From the NCBI GenBank assembly GCA_963773625.1, contig CAVZCJ010000010.1, positions 124,001 through 188,000 of the forward strand: a stretch of 64,000 bases of DNA. The letters run 5' to 3'. Position numbers and translations under genes: made by a program. Source of the stretch: DATARH01 sp963773625. GTDB lineage: Bacteria > Pseudomonadota > Alphaproteobacteria > ATCC43930 > CGMCC-115725. The notes below the pieces were generated by a model. The model was not told the DNA's origin, did not search any database, and was given only the letters and a program-made list of their open reading frames with translations. Of this stretch, positions 16,899 to 26,989 are shown one piece after another. Each line of letters starts with the position of its first letter. The stretch's first letter is position 1.

Positions 16899-18574
16899 AT
16901 GTCCACGATGCCGATCCACAAATACCGACCGTTCCCGCCGGTAAACCTGCCCGACCGAAAATGGCCCTCGCGGGTCATCGAGAAGGCGCCGACCTGGTGC
17001 AGCGTCGATCTGCGCGACGGCAATCAGGCGCTCGTCGAGCCGATGGGCCCCGAGAAGAAGCACCGCATGTTCGACATGCTGGTGAAGATGGGCTTCAAGG
17101 AAATCGAGGTCGGATTTCCCGCCGCGTCCGAGACCGATTTCGCCTTTGTCCGTGAGCTCGTCGAGCAGGATTTGATCCCCGCCGACGTGACGATTCAGGT
17201 GCTGACCCAGTCGCGGTCAGAGCTCATCGACAAGACCTTCGAGGCGATCCGCGGCTCCAAGCGGGCGATCGTCCACCTCTACAACTCGACTTCGGAGCTG
17301 CAGCGCCGAGTCGTGTTCGGCCTCGGCAAGGACGGCATCACCGATATCGCCGTCACCGGGGCGAGGCAGATCGGCGAACTCGCCGCCGCGATGCCGGAGA
17401 CGGAGGTGATCTATCAGTATTCGCCCGAGAGCTTCACCGGCACCGAGCTCGACTACGCGGTCGAGATCACCGAGGCGGTGATGGATGTGTGGCGGCCGAC
17501 GCCGCAGAAGCGGATGATCGTCAACTTGCCCGGCACGGTCGAGATGGCGACAGCCAATGTCTATGCCGACCAGATCGAATGGTTCGCCCGCAATGTGCGC
17601 GACCGCGACAGCCTGATTTTGAGCCTGCATCCGCACAACGACCGCGGCGCCGCGGTGGCGGCGACCGAGCTGGCGCTGATGGCCGGCGCCGAGCGGGTCG
17701 AGGGCACGCTGTTCGGCAATGGCGAGCGCACCGGCAATGTCGATGTCATCACCCTGGCGCTCAACCTGTTCAGCCAGGGGGTCGACCCGGAAGCTCGAAA
17801 TCCACGACATCGACGACATTGTCCGCACCGCCGAATACTGCACGCAGCTGCCGGTGCATCCGCGCCACCCCTATGCCGGCGAGCTGGTCTACACCGCGTT
17901 CTCGGGCTCGCATCAGGACGCGATCAAGAAGGGGTTCGACGCGCTCCAGAAGCGCAACGACGATTTCTGGGAGGTGCCCTATCTGCCGATCGACCCCAAG
18001 GATCTCGGCCGCACCTACGAGGCGGTGATCCGGGTGAATTCGCAATCGGGCAAGGGCGGGGTCGCGTACCTGCTCAAGGAGGATCACGGGCTCGACCTGC
18101 CGCGCAACCTGCAGATCGAGTTCTCCAAGGTGGTCCAGGAAGTCACCGACCGCACCGGCAAGGAGATGACCAGCCGCGATATCTGGGAGTTGTTCAACGA
18201 GACCTATCTCGGCCGCGACGGCATCTCGCTGATCGACTACAGCCTCTGCCCGAGCGCGGCCGGCGAACGGCGCATCTCGGCCAAGGTCGTGGTTGACGGC
18301 GCCGAGCGGCAGATCGAGGGCGTCGGCAACGGGCCGATCGCCGCCTTTGTCGACGCCATCCGCAAGAATTGCGGCGTCGAATTCACCTTCCTCGACTACC
18401 ACGAGAACGCGGTCGGCGCCGGCGCCGACGCCCAAGCCGCCGCCTATGTCCAGATCGGCGGCGAGGGACGGCGACACGCTCTACGGCGTCGGCATGGACA
18501 GCGACATCGTCACCGCTTCCTTGAAGGCGGTGGCGAGCGCCGCCACTCGGGCGCGCAGGGCCGCCATACATTGA
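16899..18574 (+). pseudogene. leuA: 2-isopropylmalate synthase, long type (two frameshifts as given)
   Basis: The enzyme condenses acetyl-CoA with 2-oxoisovalerate, the first step of leucine synthesis. The start is ATG 16899, six bases after CAGGAG. The HMGL-like barrel shows CSVDLRDGNQALVEPM, LHPHNDRGAAVAATELALMA (metal HxH region) and EGTLFGNGERTGNVDV. The C-terminal allosteric LeuA dimer domain follows (GISLIDYSLCPSAAGERRIS, ISAKVVVDGAERQIEGVGNG). Extra G residues near 17789 (CCCGGAAG) and near 18469 (GAGGGACG) break an otherwise perfect gene of about 558 residues. An essential biosynthetic gene broken by two simple base duplications points to sequencing error. Confidence 0.9.
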
Positions 18575-19604
18575 GGCGACCCGCAGTAGCCGCGATCCTC
18601 CTCGGAGCGTTGGCGAGCGCTCCCGCGCTCGCCAACGATACCACCGCCGAACTTGCCGCGGGCGGTCTCGAATTTCGTGCGCAACCCGAGCGTCGAGATG
18701 CGCTCGGAGCAGCTCTTCGTCTCGACCAAGCAGGTCCGCGTCACCTATCATTTCTTCAACACGAGCGATCAGCCGGTCACCAATCTCGTCGCCTTTCCGA
18801 TGCCCGACATCACCGTCGACAACCCGGATTGGAACATCGTCGGTGCCGACCGAGGACCCGGTCAATTTCCTCGCCTTCTCGACCCAGGCGAACGGCCAGC
18901 CGGTGGCGACCGAGGTGGAGCAGAAGGCCTTCGCCAATGGGGGTCGACCGCACCGCGATGCTGCAGAGGCCTGGCATGCCGCTGGCGCCGCAATCGAAGG
19001 CGACCTACGACGCGCTCGACGCGCTGCCCAAGGACAAGTGGCAGGCAGCTGATCGATCTCGGGCATGGCCGAGACGTACGAGTACGGCACAACGCGATGG
19101 CAAGATGCGAACAGCATCTCGAGCCGCGCTGGACGCTAAGACCACGTACTACTGGCAGCAGACCTTTCCGCCGCAAGCAGGAGCTGGTGATCGAGCACCA
19201 GTACAAGCCGAGCGTCGGCGCCAGCGTCGGTACCGGGATCGGCAACCCGCAAATCGCCCGACGCGCGCTGAGCTACCGCCAACACGGCGAAATACTGCAC
19301 GGACCCGAGCTTTATCGCCGCCGCCGTCAAGGCGCGCAGCAGAAGGCCAAGCGAACAAGGCAAGGACACTTTGTCGGCGAAAAGCGGATCGACTACATCC
19401 TCAAGACCGGCGCCAACTGGTCCGGACCGATCGCCGATTTCACCCTCACCGTCGACAAGGGCGAGCCCGACAACCTGATCAGCTTCTGCGGCACCGGGGT
19501 CAAGAAGACTGTCGCCGACCCAGTTCCAGGTGCATTACACAGATTACATCCGACCGGCCGATCTGGCGGTCCTGATCCTCACGACCAACACCGCGCAGCC
19601 GTAG
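18571..19604 (+). pseudogene. DUF4424 secreted protein (many frameshifts as given)
   Basis: This begins at TTG 18571, overlapping the leuA stop, with a signal peptide (RRPAVAAILLGALASAPALA) and NDTTAELAAGGLEF. Reading across three frames gives VRNPSVEMRSEQLFVSTKQV, YHFFNTSDQPVTNLVAFPMP, PVNFLAFSTQANGQPVATEV, KRIDYILKTGANWSGPIADF and TLTVDKGEPDNLISFCGTGV, which is the DUF4424 pattern. The frame changes at least six times in 1 kb. The intact protein would be a periplasmic product of about 340 residues with unknown function. The density of shifts is the highest in the window. Confidence 0.6.
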
Positions 19605-19614
19605 AGCAGCCGAG

Positions 19615-20160
19615 ATGCCCGGAACCGTTATCGCCGTCAGCCGCAGCCCCGGCCACACGCTGTCGAAGCCGAACGACGGCAGCATCCGCCTTCTGGAAGG
19701 GCTCGGGGTCGAGGGCGACGCGCATATGGGCAAGACGGTCAAGCACCGCTCGCGCGTCGCCAAGGACCCGACCGTGCCTAATCTCCGCCAGGTCCATCTG
19801 ATCCACGCCGAGCTGATGGACGAGCTCGCGGCGGCGGGGTTCTCGCCGATCGCGCCGGGGATCATGGGCGAGAACGTGACGACGCGCGGGGTCGATCTTC
19901 TGGGCCTGCCGGCTGGCGCTCGGCTGCGTCTCGGGCCGGCGGCGGTGGTCGAGATCACCGGGCTGCGCAATCCCTGCGCTCAGCTCAACAAGATCCAGCC
20001 CGGGCTGATGGCCGCGACCCTCGATCGTGACCGCGACGGTAACCTCATCCGCAAAGCCGGGGTGATGGGCATCGTGCTTGCCGGCGGCGAAATCAAGCCG
20101 GGCGACGCGATCGAGGTCGAAATGCCGCCGGAGCCGCGCCGCAGGCTAGAGCCGGTTTAG
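19615..20160 (+). CDS. MOSC domain-containing protein
   Basis: This 181-residue protein consists of one MOSC domain: EGLGVEGDAHMGKTVKHRSR, LRQVHLIHAELMDELA, IAPGIMGENVTTRGVDLLGL, then VEITGLRNPCAQLNKIQPGL with the conserved Cys thought to carry sulfur or bind the molybdenum cofactor, and AGVMGIVLAGGEIKPGDAIE. Stand-alone MOSC proteins resemble YiiM-type reductases of N-hydroxylated compounds. It lacks the beta-barrel and PLP domains of longer Moco sulfurases. Its stop overlaps by three bases with the convergent TPP-enzyme gene. Confidence 0.9.
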   Translation: MPGTVIAVSRSPGHTLSKPNDGSIRLLEGLGVEGDAHMGKTVKHRSRVAKDPTVPNLRQVHLIHAELMDELAAAGFSPIAPGIMGENVTTRGVDLLGLPAGARLRLGPAAVVEITGLRNPCAQLNKIQPGLMAATLDRDRDGNLIRKAGVMGIVLAGGEIKPGDAIEVEMPPEPRRRLEPV

Positions 20161-21795
20161 CGCGCGCCCCGCACCCGTCCCATCATCAGCGTCGGCCACG
20201 GGTCGGGCATCTCGCCGACCGCGACCTCGATGAGGCTCGGTCCCTTGCGCTTGAACGCCGCGTTGAGTTCGCTTGCGCAACCCATCGGGGCTGGTCGTCT
20301 TGACCCCGGCGATGCCGTAGCTCTCGGCCATCTTCGGGAAGTTCGGGTTCTGCAGCTCGGTGGCGATGAGGCGATTGCCGTAATCCATCTTCTGCATCCG
20401 GCGCACATTGCCGTAGGCGCCGTCGGCGAACACCACCGCCACCGCGTCGATACCGAACAGCGCCGCGGTCGACAGCTCCTGGACGTTGTACATGAACCCG
20501 CCATCGCCCGAAATCGACACCACCGGCACATCGGGCTTCGCCACCTTGGCGCCGAGCGCGGTGGCGTAGGAATAGCCGAGCGTCCCCTGATAGCCGCTGT
20601 GGATATAGGTGCGCGGCTCGTACACCGGGAAGCCGAGCCGGCCGACATAGCCGACCTGGGTCAGATCCTCGACATAGATCCCGTTATCGGGCAATTCGGC
20701 GCGGATCGCGGCCAGGTATTCGCATTGCGGCCCCAGCCGCTCGGCGAGCGTCGCGGCGGTCTTCGCCTTGAGCGCGTCGAGCTCAGCCTGGCGCGACGGC
20801 CGCGACGGGCCGCCCTTGACCGCGGCGCAGCAGCGCGGCGGCAGCCTCCTTGGCGTCCGCGACGATGCCGATCGCCGGGCGCGACGATGCGGGTGATCTC
20901 CGACCGGATCGAGATCGACGCGGATCAGCTTCAAATTCGCGTCGGTGCCCCAGCGCGTCAGCGGCTGGTTGAGCCTGCGTGCCGATCGCCAGCACGACGT
21001 CGGCGGTCTTCCACAATTCGTGACCGGCGAGCAGGTTCTGTGCCAGGTAATGCCGGTCGCTGACGACGCCCTTCCCGCCGGTATAGGTGACGACCGGCGC
21101 CTGCAGCCGCTCGGCTAGGGCGAGGATGTCGCGCCGGCGCCATCGCACCGCTACCGACATAGATGAGCGGCGCCTTCGCCTCGGAGAGAGCCTTGGCCGC
21201 ATCGGCGACGAGATCGGGGTCGGGCTCCGGCGGCGCGGGCGCTTCGCCCGGCGCCGGCAGGCTCAGCGCATACTCGCGCGCCATCACGTCGAGCGGCATT
21301 TCCAGCGCCACCGGGCGCGGCCTTCCGTCGGCCAATTGCCGGAACGCTTCGTTGACCAGCTTGCCGGTTTCGCTCGGATGGTGATCCGCGCCGCCCATTT
21401 GGTCAGGCCCTTGAGGATCGCCAGCTGGTCGGGGATCTCGTGCAACAAGCCGAAGCCGCGGCCGATCAAATCGGACGGGATTTGCCCGCTGACGCACAGC
21501 ACCGGCGCGTTGGTCGCGTAGGCGGTGGCGAGCGCGGCGGTGGTGTTGAGCAGCCCGGCCCCGGCACCACGGCGAAGGCGCCGGGCTTGCCGGTCGCGCG
21601 GGCATACCCAAAGGCCATATAGGCGGCGGCCTGCTCGTGCCGGGTGTGGATCACCCGGATCGCCTCGCCGGCGTCGTAGAGCGCGACGAACAGCGCGTCG
21701 TTCTGCACGCCGGGCAGCGCGAACAGCGTGTCTATCCCGTGCCGGCGCAGCATCTCGACGAGCGCGGCGCCGCCGGTCATCCGTGTCGTCGGCAT
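20157..21795 (-). pseudogene. thiamine-pyrophosphate-dependent enzyme, acetolactate-synthase-like (frameshifted as given)
   Basis: The start is ATG 21795 (MPTTRMTGGAALVEMLRRHG), followed by the PYR domain with catalytic Glu in RVIHTRHEQAAAYMAFGYAR. Pieces in other frames give VLCVSGQIPSDLIGRGFGLL, LADGRPRPVALEMPLDVMAR, the central domain ALAERLQAPVVTYTGGKGVV, and the PP domain VPVVSISGDGGFMYNVQELS with the GDGG..N cofactor motif, ending WPTLMMGRVRGAR. At least five frame changes occur. The closest family pattern is benzoylformate decarboxylase/acetolactate-synthase-like hydrolases of unknown substrate. It is not the main ilvB because of the short length (about 545) and absence of an ilvN neighbour. 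Confidence 0.75.
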
Positions 21796-21804
21796 CGACC
21801 TCTC

Positions 21805-22315
21805 CTATTCATGCGGTTCGGCGACGAGCCGGTCCATCCAGGCGAGCAACACGCCCGAGACCACGAAGGCCATCAGGATCGCGATCTGCCACAACACATC
21901 CGATTTGCTGATCGTGCCGATCTCGATAAAGCTTTCCAGCAGATCGACCGCGGCGATCGCGATCAGCGAAGCGACGACCTTTAGCTTCAGGCCGCTGAAA
22001 TCGACCTTGCCGACGAATTCGGCCCATCCGTCGTGCTCAACACCCGACACCACAGTACCGAGCGTGCCGACTCCAGCGCTGATCATGATCAGCACCAGAT
22101 TGGCGATCAGCACCAAATCGATCAGTTTCAGCACCGCGAGGATGACGCCGTCGGTGTCGAGGGCCGCGAACCCCGCGATGGTATGGACCAGCTCCCGGAA
22201 GAACTCGACGCCGACAACGATCAGCGCCGCGATCAGCCCGATATAGAGCGGCGCCATCAGCCAGCGGCTGGCAACAAGAACGCGCAGCGATCAGCGCTTC
22301 GAGGCGTTTGATCAT
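21805..22315 (-). pseudogene. UPF0114/YqhA family membrane protein (one frameshift as given)
   Basis: The protein starts at ATG 22315 (MIKRLEALIAAR). One extra T (CGTTCTTG) near 22268 shifts the frame, after which it reads LVASRWLMAPLYIGLIAALI, the hallmark N-terminus of the YqhA family. Hydrophobic helices follow at LIDLVLIANLVLIMISAGVG, SLIAIAAVDLLESFIE and LWQIAILMAFVVSGVLLAWM, giving about four membrane spans in about 169 residues. The function is unknown. It is transcribed away from the MFS gene and ends nine bases before the TPP-enzyme start, so the two may form an operon. Confidence 0.85.
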
Positions 22316-22465
22316 CGATTGCGCTTAAGGGTGGGGCGTGCGGATGTCAACCGGCGGTCGTTGCCCCGCCGACAGCCAAACAGGCCAGCGTTGCCAAACC
22401 GGCGCTTGAAGCGGCGCGAGGCTCGCCCTTATTTTAGGCACACTGTCCCGGGAGGCGGAACGCCG

Positions 22466-23734
22466 ATGACGACGGACGCGGCGGCCATCCCAGGCGCCGG
22501 CGATCAGATGCGCAGTGGCAAAGGCGGCGAGAAGGGCGGGGAATACCGCGCCATCGCCGTGGTCTCGGCCGCGCATTTCGTCAACCACTTCCACAACCTC
22601 GTCCTGCCGCCGCTGTTTCCGTTCCTGAAGGCGACGCTCGGGATCGGCTTTGTCGAGCTGGGCTTCGCGCTGACCGTCGCCAATATCGTGTCGGTCGCGG
22701 CGCAATTGCCGGTCGGGTTCCTCGTCGACCATCTCGGCTCGCGGCGGATGCTGGTGCTGGGCCTTACAGTCAGCGCCCTCGCCTTTATCTTCTTCGGCCT
22801 GTCGCCGAGCTATCCGCGGCTGTTGATCGCGATGGGGTTCCTCGGCCTTGCCAATAGCGTCTTTCATCCCGCCGATTACGCCCTGCTCTCGGCGCAGATC
22901 GCCCCGGCGCGGGTCGGCCGCGCCTTTTCGATCCACACCTTCTCGGGCTTCCTCGGCAACGCGATCGCGCCGGTGACGATTCTGCCGATCGCGATGAGCT
23001 TCGGGCTCACCTTCGCGCTCTTCGCCGCGGGCGGCGTAGCCCTCGTCGCGGCGCTGCCGCTGGTGCTGATTCGCGGCATCGACAACCGCGCCCCCGCCGC
23101 GCACGTCGCCCAGGCCGCCACACCGAAGATCGGTCTCACCGCAGTCCTCACCCCGACGATCATCGGCCTCACCGGGTTCTTCGCCCTGTTGAGCCTGTCG
23201 GGCAGCGGCATCAGCAATTTCTCGGTGGTGGCGCTGCGCAGCGCCTTCGACACGCCGCTCTCTACCGCGAGCATCGCGCTGACCGTCTATCTGTCGATGC
23301 AAGCGCTCGGCGTGCTGGCAGGCGGCTTCATCGCCGACATGACGAAACGCCATGCCGAGGTCGCGGCGGTCGGTTATGCGGTCAATGCCTGCATTGTGCT
23401 GGCGATCGGCACGCTCGGCCTTGGCGCCCTGCCGCTCTTCGCGGCGATGGGCGGCGCCGGGCTTTTGGGCGGCCTCATCATGCCCTCGCGCGACATGCTC
23501 GTGCGCGCCGCCGCGCCAAGTCCAAGCGCAATGGGCCGAACCTTTGGCGTGGTGACCAGCGGCTTCAATATCGGCGGCATGGTCGGGCCGCTGATGTTCG
23601 GCTTCATCATGGATCACGGCGCGCCGCGCTGGGTGTTTGGCGCCAGCGTCATCGTGATGATCACCGTCGCGGTGGTGGCGCTGATCGGCGACCGCCGCTC
23701 GGCGCGGCGGCGGGCCCTGGCCGCGGCCGAATAG
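22466..23734 (+). CDS. MFS transporter
   Basis: This 422-residue transporter starts at ATG 22466, behind GGGAGGCGG. About 12 membrane helices are visible. The cytoplasmic loop 2-3 motif is GFLVDHLGSRRMLVLGLTVS, and other helices include LGLANSVFHPADYALLSAQI, RAFSIHTFSGFLGNAIAPVT and FGVVTSGFNIGGMVGPLMFG. The NSVFHPADYALL element is shared by a set of MFS exporters or uptake carriers with unknown substrates, including relatives of fosmidomycin-resistance proteins. It is alone on its strand, with the YqhA-like gene divergent upstream. Confidence 0.9.
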   Translation: MTTDAAAIPGAGDQMRSGKGGEKGGEYRAIAVVSAAHFVNHFHNLVLPPLFPFLKATLGIGFVELGFALTVANIVSVAAQLPVGFLVDHLGSRRMLVLGLTVSALAFIFFGLSPSYPRLLIAMGFLGLANSVFHPADYALLSAQIAPARVGRAFSIHTFSGFLGNAIAPVTILPIAMSFGLTFALFAAGGVALVAALPLVLIRGIDNRAPAAHVAQAATPKIGLTAVLTPTIIGLTGFFALLSLSGSGISNFSVVALRSAFDTPLSTASIALTVYLSMQALGVLAGGFIADMTKRHAEVAAVGYAVNACIVLAIGTLGLGALPLFAAMGGAGLLGGLIMPSRDMLVRAAAPSPSAMGRTFGVVTSGFNIGGMVGPLMFGFIMDHGAPRWVFGASVIVMITVAVVALIGDRRSARRRALAAAE

Positions 23735-23740
23735 ACCGGA

Positions 23741-24397
23741 CTACTTCACCGGCCCGTAGAACACGATCCACTCCGAGAAATCGTTGCTGCGCGCCACAAA
23801 CCCGTGCGGTGCGTGCGCGGCGGCGAAGAGCAGGTCGCCGGGGCCGATCGGAACCTCGCTGTCCTCGATCCGGTAGCGGCCGGTGCCGGTGGCGACGACG
23901 TAGAACTCGTCGCGCTCGTGCGGCACCTGCATCCCATCCGTTGGCTGGGCGGTGAAGCGGACCTCGATGTCGCCGTCGACCAACGCCTCGGCCGAGGCGC
24001 GGCCGGGCGGCAGGGGCAGCGAGTGGGCCGCGGCGAGCGGCATTTGCCAGTAAGTGCGGCCGCTGGCGGGCGACTTCTTTACCGCCCCGTAAAACATCAC
24101 CCAGGCAGCGAAATCGTCGGAAAAATCCTCGAACCGGTGGGTCTCGTGCGCGGCGGCGTAGATGAGGGAGCCGGGCGCGAACGCCTCGACCCGGCCGCCG
24201 GCGCGGAATTTGCCGTTGCCACGCGCGACGATGTAGAGCTCGTCGCGGTCGTGCGGCGTCTGCGGGTCGTAGCCCTTGGGCGCGTAGAGCCGCAGTTCGA
24301 GGTCGCCATCGACGAGGATCTCGCTCGATCGCCGCCCCTCGGGGAGCGGCAGCGCCAGCGCGGCGGACAGCGACAGCGGCTGTGGGGTCTTATCCAT
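23741..24397 (-). CDS. tandem cupin-domain protein (bicupin)
   Basis: This 218-residue protein is built of two copies of one cupin of about 100 residues. Repeat 1 (about 14-105) has LPLPEGRRSSEILVDGDLEL, PHDRDELYIVARGNGKF and FAAWVMFYGAVK; repeat 2 (about 124-218) has LPLPPGRASAEALVDGDIEV, PHERDEFYVVATGTGRY and FSEWIVFYGPVK. Each repeat keeps the first-motif H-x-x-D-E and a later His (HETHRF, HAPHGF), so both could bind metal. It overlaps the upstream PNPOx-like gene by eight bases and is cotranscribed with it. The reaction is unknown. Confidence 0.85.
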   Translation of the reverse strand: MDKTPQPLSLSAALALPLPEGRRSSEILVDGDLELRLYAPKGYDPQTPHDRDELYIVARGNGKFRAGGRVEAFAPGSLIYAAAHETHRFEDFSDDFAAWVMFYGAVKKSPASGRTYWQMPLAAAHSLPLPPGRASAEALVDGDIEVRFTAQPTDGMQVPHERDEFYVVATGTGRYRIEDSEVPIGPGDLLFAAAHAPHGFVARSNDFSEWIVFYGPVK

Positions 24398-25115
24398 AGG
24401 GTTTCGCCTCGCGGCTCAGTGCCAGCAATATATCGTCGAACCGCGCCCCCTCGGGGAAGTGCCCCATGTCGCGCTCGGGGGCCACGGCGGGCGGTACCTT
24501 CGGATCGGGGATCGGCGCGCCCATCACCTGCGCGATCGGCACCGTGCCGGCCCAGCAATCCGCCGCGTAATCCTGCTCCAGGTCGAGCGGCCCGCCGCTC
24601 CTGATCTTGGCCGACGCGTTCTCGATGGTCATGCCCATCAGCGAGGTCGCCTTCAGCTCCTGCGGCGCGATCGCGCGCATGTGTCCGGTGCGGCCGGGAT
24701 AGATGCGCTCGATAAAGGCGTTGAAGCCGGCCTCCTTTTCCGCCGGATCGTCGACGATCGCGGCGCTGCCGAACGCCATCACCGCGCGGTAATTCAAGGA
24801 GTGGCGGAACGCGCAACGCGCCATGATGAGGCCGTCGACATGGGCGACGGTCAGGCATACCGGGATGCCCTTCGCCTGGCTGCGCAGCATCCGGCTCGCC
24901 GACGAGCCGTGCCAGTAGAGCCGCTCGCCCTCGCGCCAGAACAGCGTCGGGGTCACGTAGGGCTGGCCGTCGATGATGTAGCCGATATGGCACATCAACG
25001 CCGCATCGAGGATCGTGAACACGGCTTCGCGGTCGTAATGCGCGCGTTCGGGGTGGCGTTTGATCCGACTGCGCGGAGCCCGGGCGAAGGACGGGAGGTG
25101 GGAAGAGTCGGGCAT
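24390..25115 (-). CDS. pyridoxamine 5'-phosphate oxidase-like flavoprotein
   Basis: This 241-residue protein starts at ATG 25115 (MPDSSHLPSFARAPRSRIKR). It has the split-barrel fold of PNPOx-like FMN proteins of the NimA/Pfam Pyridox_ox_2 type: RHPERAHYDREAVFTILDAA, IGYIIDGQPYVTPTLFWREG, RLYWHGSSASRMLRS and VCLTVAHVDGLIMARCAFRH. These bind FMN or heme. The gene lies downstream of a MocR-type regulator (25192-26655) in the same direction, a recurrent arrangement in proteobacteria, so the regulator probably controls it. Confidence 0.85.
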   Translation of the reverse strand: MPDSSHLPSFARAPRSRIKRHPERAHYDREAVFTILDAALMCHIGYIIDGQPYVTPTLFWREGERLYWHGSSASRMLRSQAKGIPVCLTVAHVDGLIMARCAFRHSLNYRAVMAFGSAAIVDDPAEKEAGFNAFIERIYPGRTGHMRAIAPQELKATSLMGMTIENASAKIRSGGPLDLEQDYAADCWAGTVPIAQVMGAPIPDPKVPPAVAPERDMGHFPEGARFDDILLALSREAKPYG

Positions 25116-25191
25116 GGCGGCGCTCCGTGGAGTCGCCGCCGAAGCTAATCGCCAAAGCGGTCTTATCAAAGCTCCAGTTTAGATCGATCGA

Positions 25192-26655
25192 TCAGACCGG
25201 TTTGCTTTCCAGCACCGCCGCCATCCGCTCGACTGCGCGGGCCATCGCCGCTTCGCCGTGTCCGGTATAGCCGAGCACGAGACCTGGCTCGCGCTCGGTC
25301 TCCAGGGTGAACGACGACAGCGGCACAGCGACGATTCCGGCTTTGGCCAGCGCTGCCGACGCCGCGCGGTCGCTCCGGCCCGGCGGCAGCCAGGCGACGA
25401 GATACATGCCGCTCTCGACCGGACGAATATCGAGCAGCCCGCCGAGCCGGCGCGTCACCTGTTCGGTGAGGAATTGCTGCCGTTCGGCGTAGCGCGCCCG
25501 CATCCGCTTCAGATGGCGGGCGAAATGACCACCCTCCATGAACTCCGTCATGATCGCCTGGATCAGCGCCGAGCTTTGCCGGTCGGCGAGGTGGCGCGCG
25601 GCCGCGAACGGCGCCACCAGATCCTCGGGCAGCACCGCGTAGCCGAGCCGCAGCGACGGGAACAGGAGCTTGCTGAAGGTGCCGAGATAGATCACCCGGC
25701 CGGCGCGGTCGAGGCCTTGCAGCGACGGTAGCATGCGGCCGGGCGCCTGGAATTCGCTCTCGTAATCGTCCTCGATCACCCAGACCCCGGCCGCCGCCCA
25801 GGCCAGCAGCGCGACGCGACGGGCGAGCGGCATCGCCATGCCGAGCGGGTATTGTCGCGACGGCGTGGTGTAGACGAGACGCGGCGGTTGGCCCTGCGGT
25901 CCGGCGGCGATGTCGAGGCCGTGCGCGTCGACCGGCACCGGGACGATCCGTGCCTCGACGCCCTGCAAGATGTCGATTGCCGAGCGGTAGCACGGGTCTT
26001 CGACCCAGGCGGCGTCGCCGGGATCGATCAGAAGGCGCGCGGCAAGACTCAACCCTTGCTGCGTCCCCGAGGTCAGCACGATCTGCTCGGGCGCGCAGCG
26101 CACCCCGCGCGCGGCCGCGAGGTAGTCGGCGATCGCGCGGCGTAAATCGGGTTCGCCTTGCGGGTCGCCGTACCCCCAGGTCAGGCGGGAGCGGCCCGAT
26201 AGCGCTCGCGCCGATAGCCGCTTCCAGGTCGCGACGAAGCGGTTATCGACCTCGGCGTGACCGGGTTCGAACGGACGCGGCAGCCCGCGTGCCTGCGGCG
26301 TGTAATGGCGAAGCGCTTCGCCATGCCGCGACAACGGGCGCGCCGCTGTCGGTTCGTTGCGCCCATGCGGTTCCCGCTCGGTCAGCGGCGCGGCGACGAC
26401 ATAACCGGAGCCAACGCGGCCAGCGATGTAGCCCTCGGCGGCGAGCTGTTCGAACACACCGACCACGGTGCTGCGCGCCAGGCCGAGCTCGCGGGCGAGC
26501 GTCCGGGTCGAGGGCAGCCGCGCGCCGGCGCCAATACGGCCTTCGCCGATCGCCTGGCGCAGCGCCCCGGCAAGCTGGCGAGACAGCGGCACCGGCGAGG
26601 CGCGGTCGAGCTGTGTTGTCCATAAGGTCGCAGTAGTTCGCGCTTGCACGGACAT
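25192..26655 (-). CDS. MocR/PdxR-type GntR-aminotransferase regulator
   Basis: This 487-residue protein is a fusion. The N-terminal GntR winged helix covers about residues 18-85 (LSRQLAGALRQAIGEGRIGA, ARLPSTRTLARELGLARSTV). The fold-type I aminotransferase domain covers about 110-480 (LTWGYGDPQGEPDLRRAIAD, IVLTSGTQQGLSLAARLLID, VWVIEDDYESEF, LGTFSKLLFPSLRLGY with the PLP Lys). It senses PLP or an amino-acid adduct. The usual targets lie next to the gene, and here the PNPOx-like and bicupin genes follow directly. No pdxST homologue is present nearby, so a pyridoxal role is only a possibility. Confidence 0.9.
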   Translation of the reverse strand: MSVQARTTATLWTTQLDRASPVPLSRQLAGALRQAIGEGRIGAGARLPSTRTLARELGLARSTVVGVFEQLAAEGYIAGRVGSGYVVAAPLTEREPHGRNEPTAARPLSRHGEALRHYTPQARGLPRPFEPGHAEVDNRFVATWKRLSARALSGRSRLTWGYGDPQGEPDLRRAIADYLAAARGVRCAPEQIVLTSGTQQGLSLAARLLIDPGDAAWVEDPCYRSAIDILQGVEARIVPVPVDAHGLDIAAGPQGQPPRLVYTTPSRQYPLGMAMPLARRVALLAWAAAGVWVIEDDYESEFQAPGRMLPSLQGLDRAGRVIYLGTFSKLLFPSLRLGYAVLPEDLVAPFAAARHLADRQSSALIQAIMTEFMEGGHFARHLKRMRARYAERQQFLTEQVTRRLGGLLDIRPVESGMYLVAWLPPGRSDRAASAALAKAGIVAVPLSSFTLETEREPGLVLGYTGHGEAAMARAVERMAAVLESKPV

Positions 26656-26989
26656 GCTCCAGAATAGCCCGTTAGGCGCCGGCAGACAGGAGGAAACGCA
26701 TCCACCGCGTGTCGTTAGCCTGCTTCTGCTGGGAAATTTCCAAGCAACAGCGAGCTTTTCTCAAGACCGCGTTAAATGGGAAAGTGGCCTTGACCCTGAT
26801 ATCAAAGCGGCGCATGCGTCGGCGTTGCAGTCCCGTCAACCGCCAGCTTCTATCGCCTCTTGCCGCCGCTGGGCCCCGGTATCCAGTTGCCCAAGCCGGT
26901 CAAAAGAGTGACCCTGGCCACGCAATCGCCGGGAATCTAGCGAATGTCGGATTAGGGTTACAGCGTCAGCTTCGTAGGAGATCCAAATC
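26656..26989. other. intergenic region, no gene seen
   Basis: This gap of 334 bp lies between divergent genes. Open frames here lack family motifs. It should hold the promoters of the MocR gene (minus) and the small secreted protein (plus). Confidence 0.4.

Noticed and set aside
16899..18574. Programmed frameshifting in leuA
   Set aside because: No slippery heptamer or downstream structure is evident at the shift sites, and the same kind of +1 shift occurs in many unrelated genes here.
18571..21795. Selenocysteine codons as the cause of broken frames
   Set aside because: selC made this worth asking, but the breaks are frame changes, not in-frame TGA codons, and no SECIS-like hairpin was seen at them.
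22325..23617. Long minus-strand ORF (430 aa) opposite the MFS gene
   Set aside because: It is a high-GC antisense shadow, rich in Arg/Asp/His/Gly with no domain motifs. The plus strand encodes a clear 12-helix transporter.
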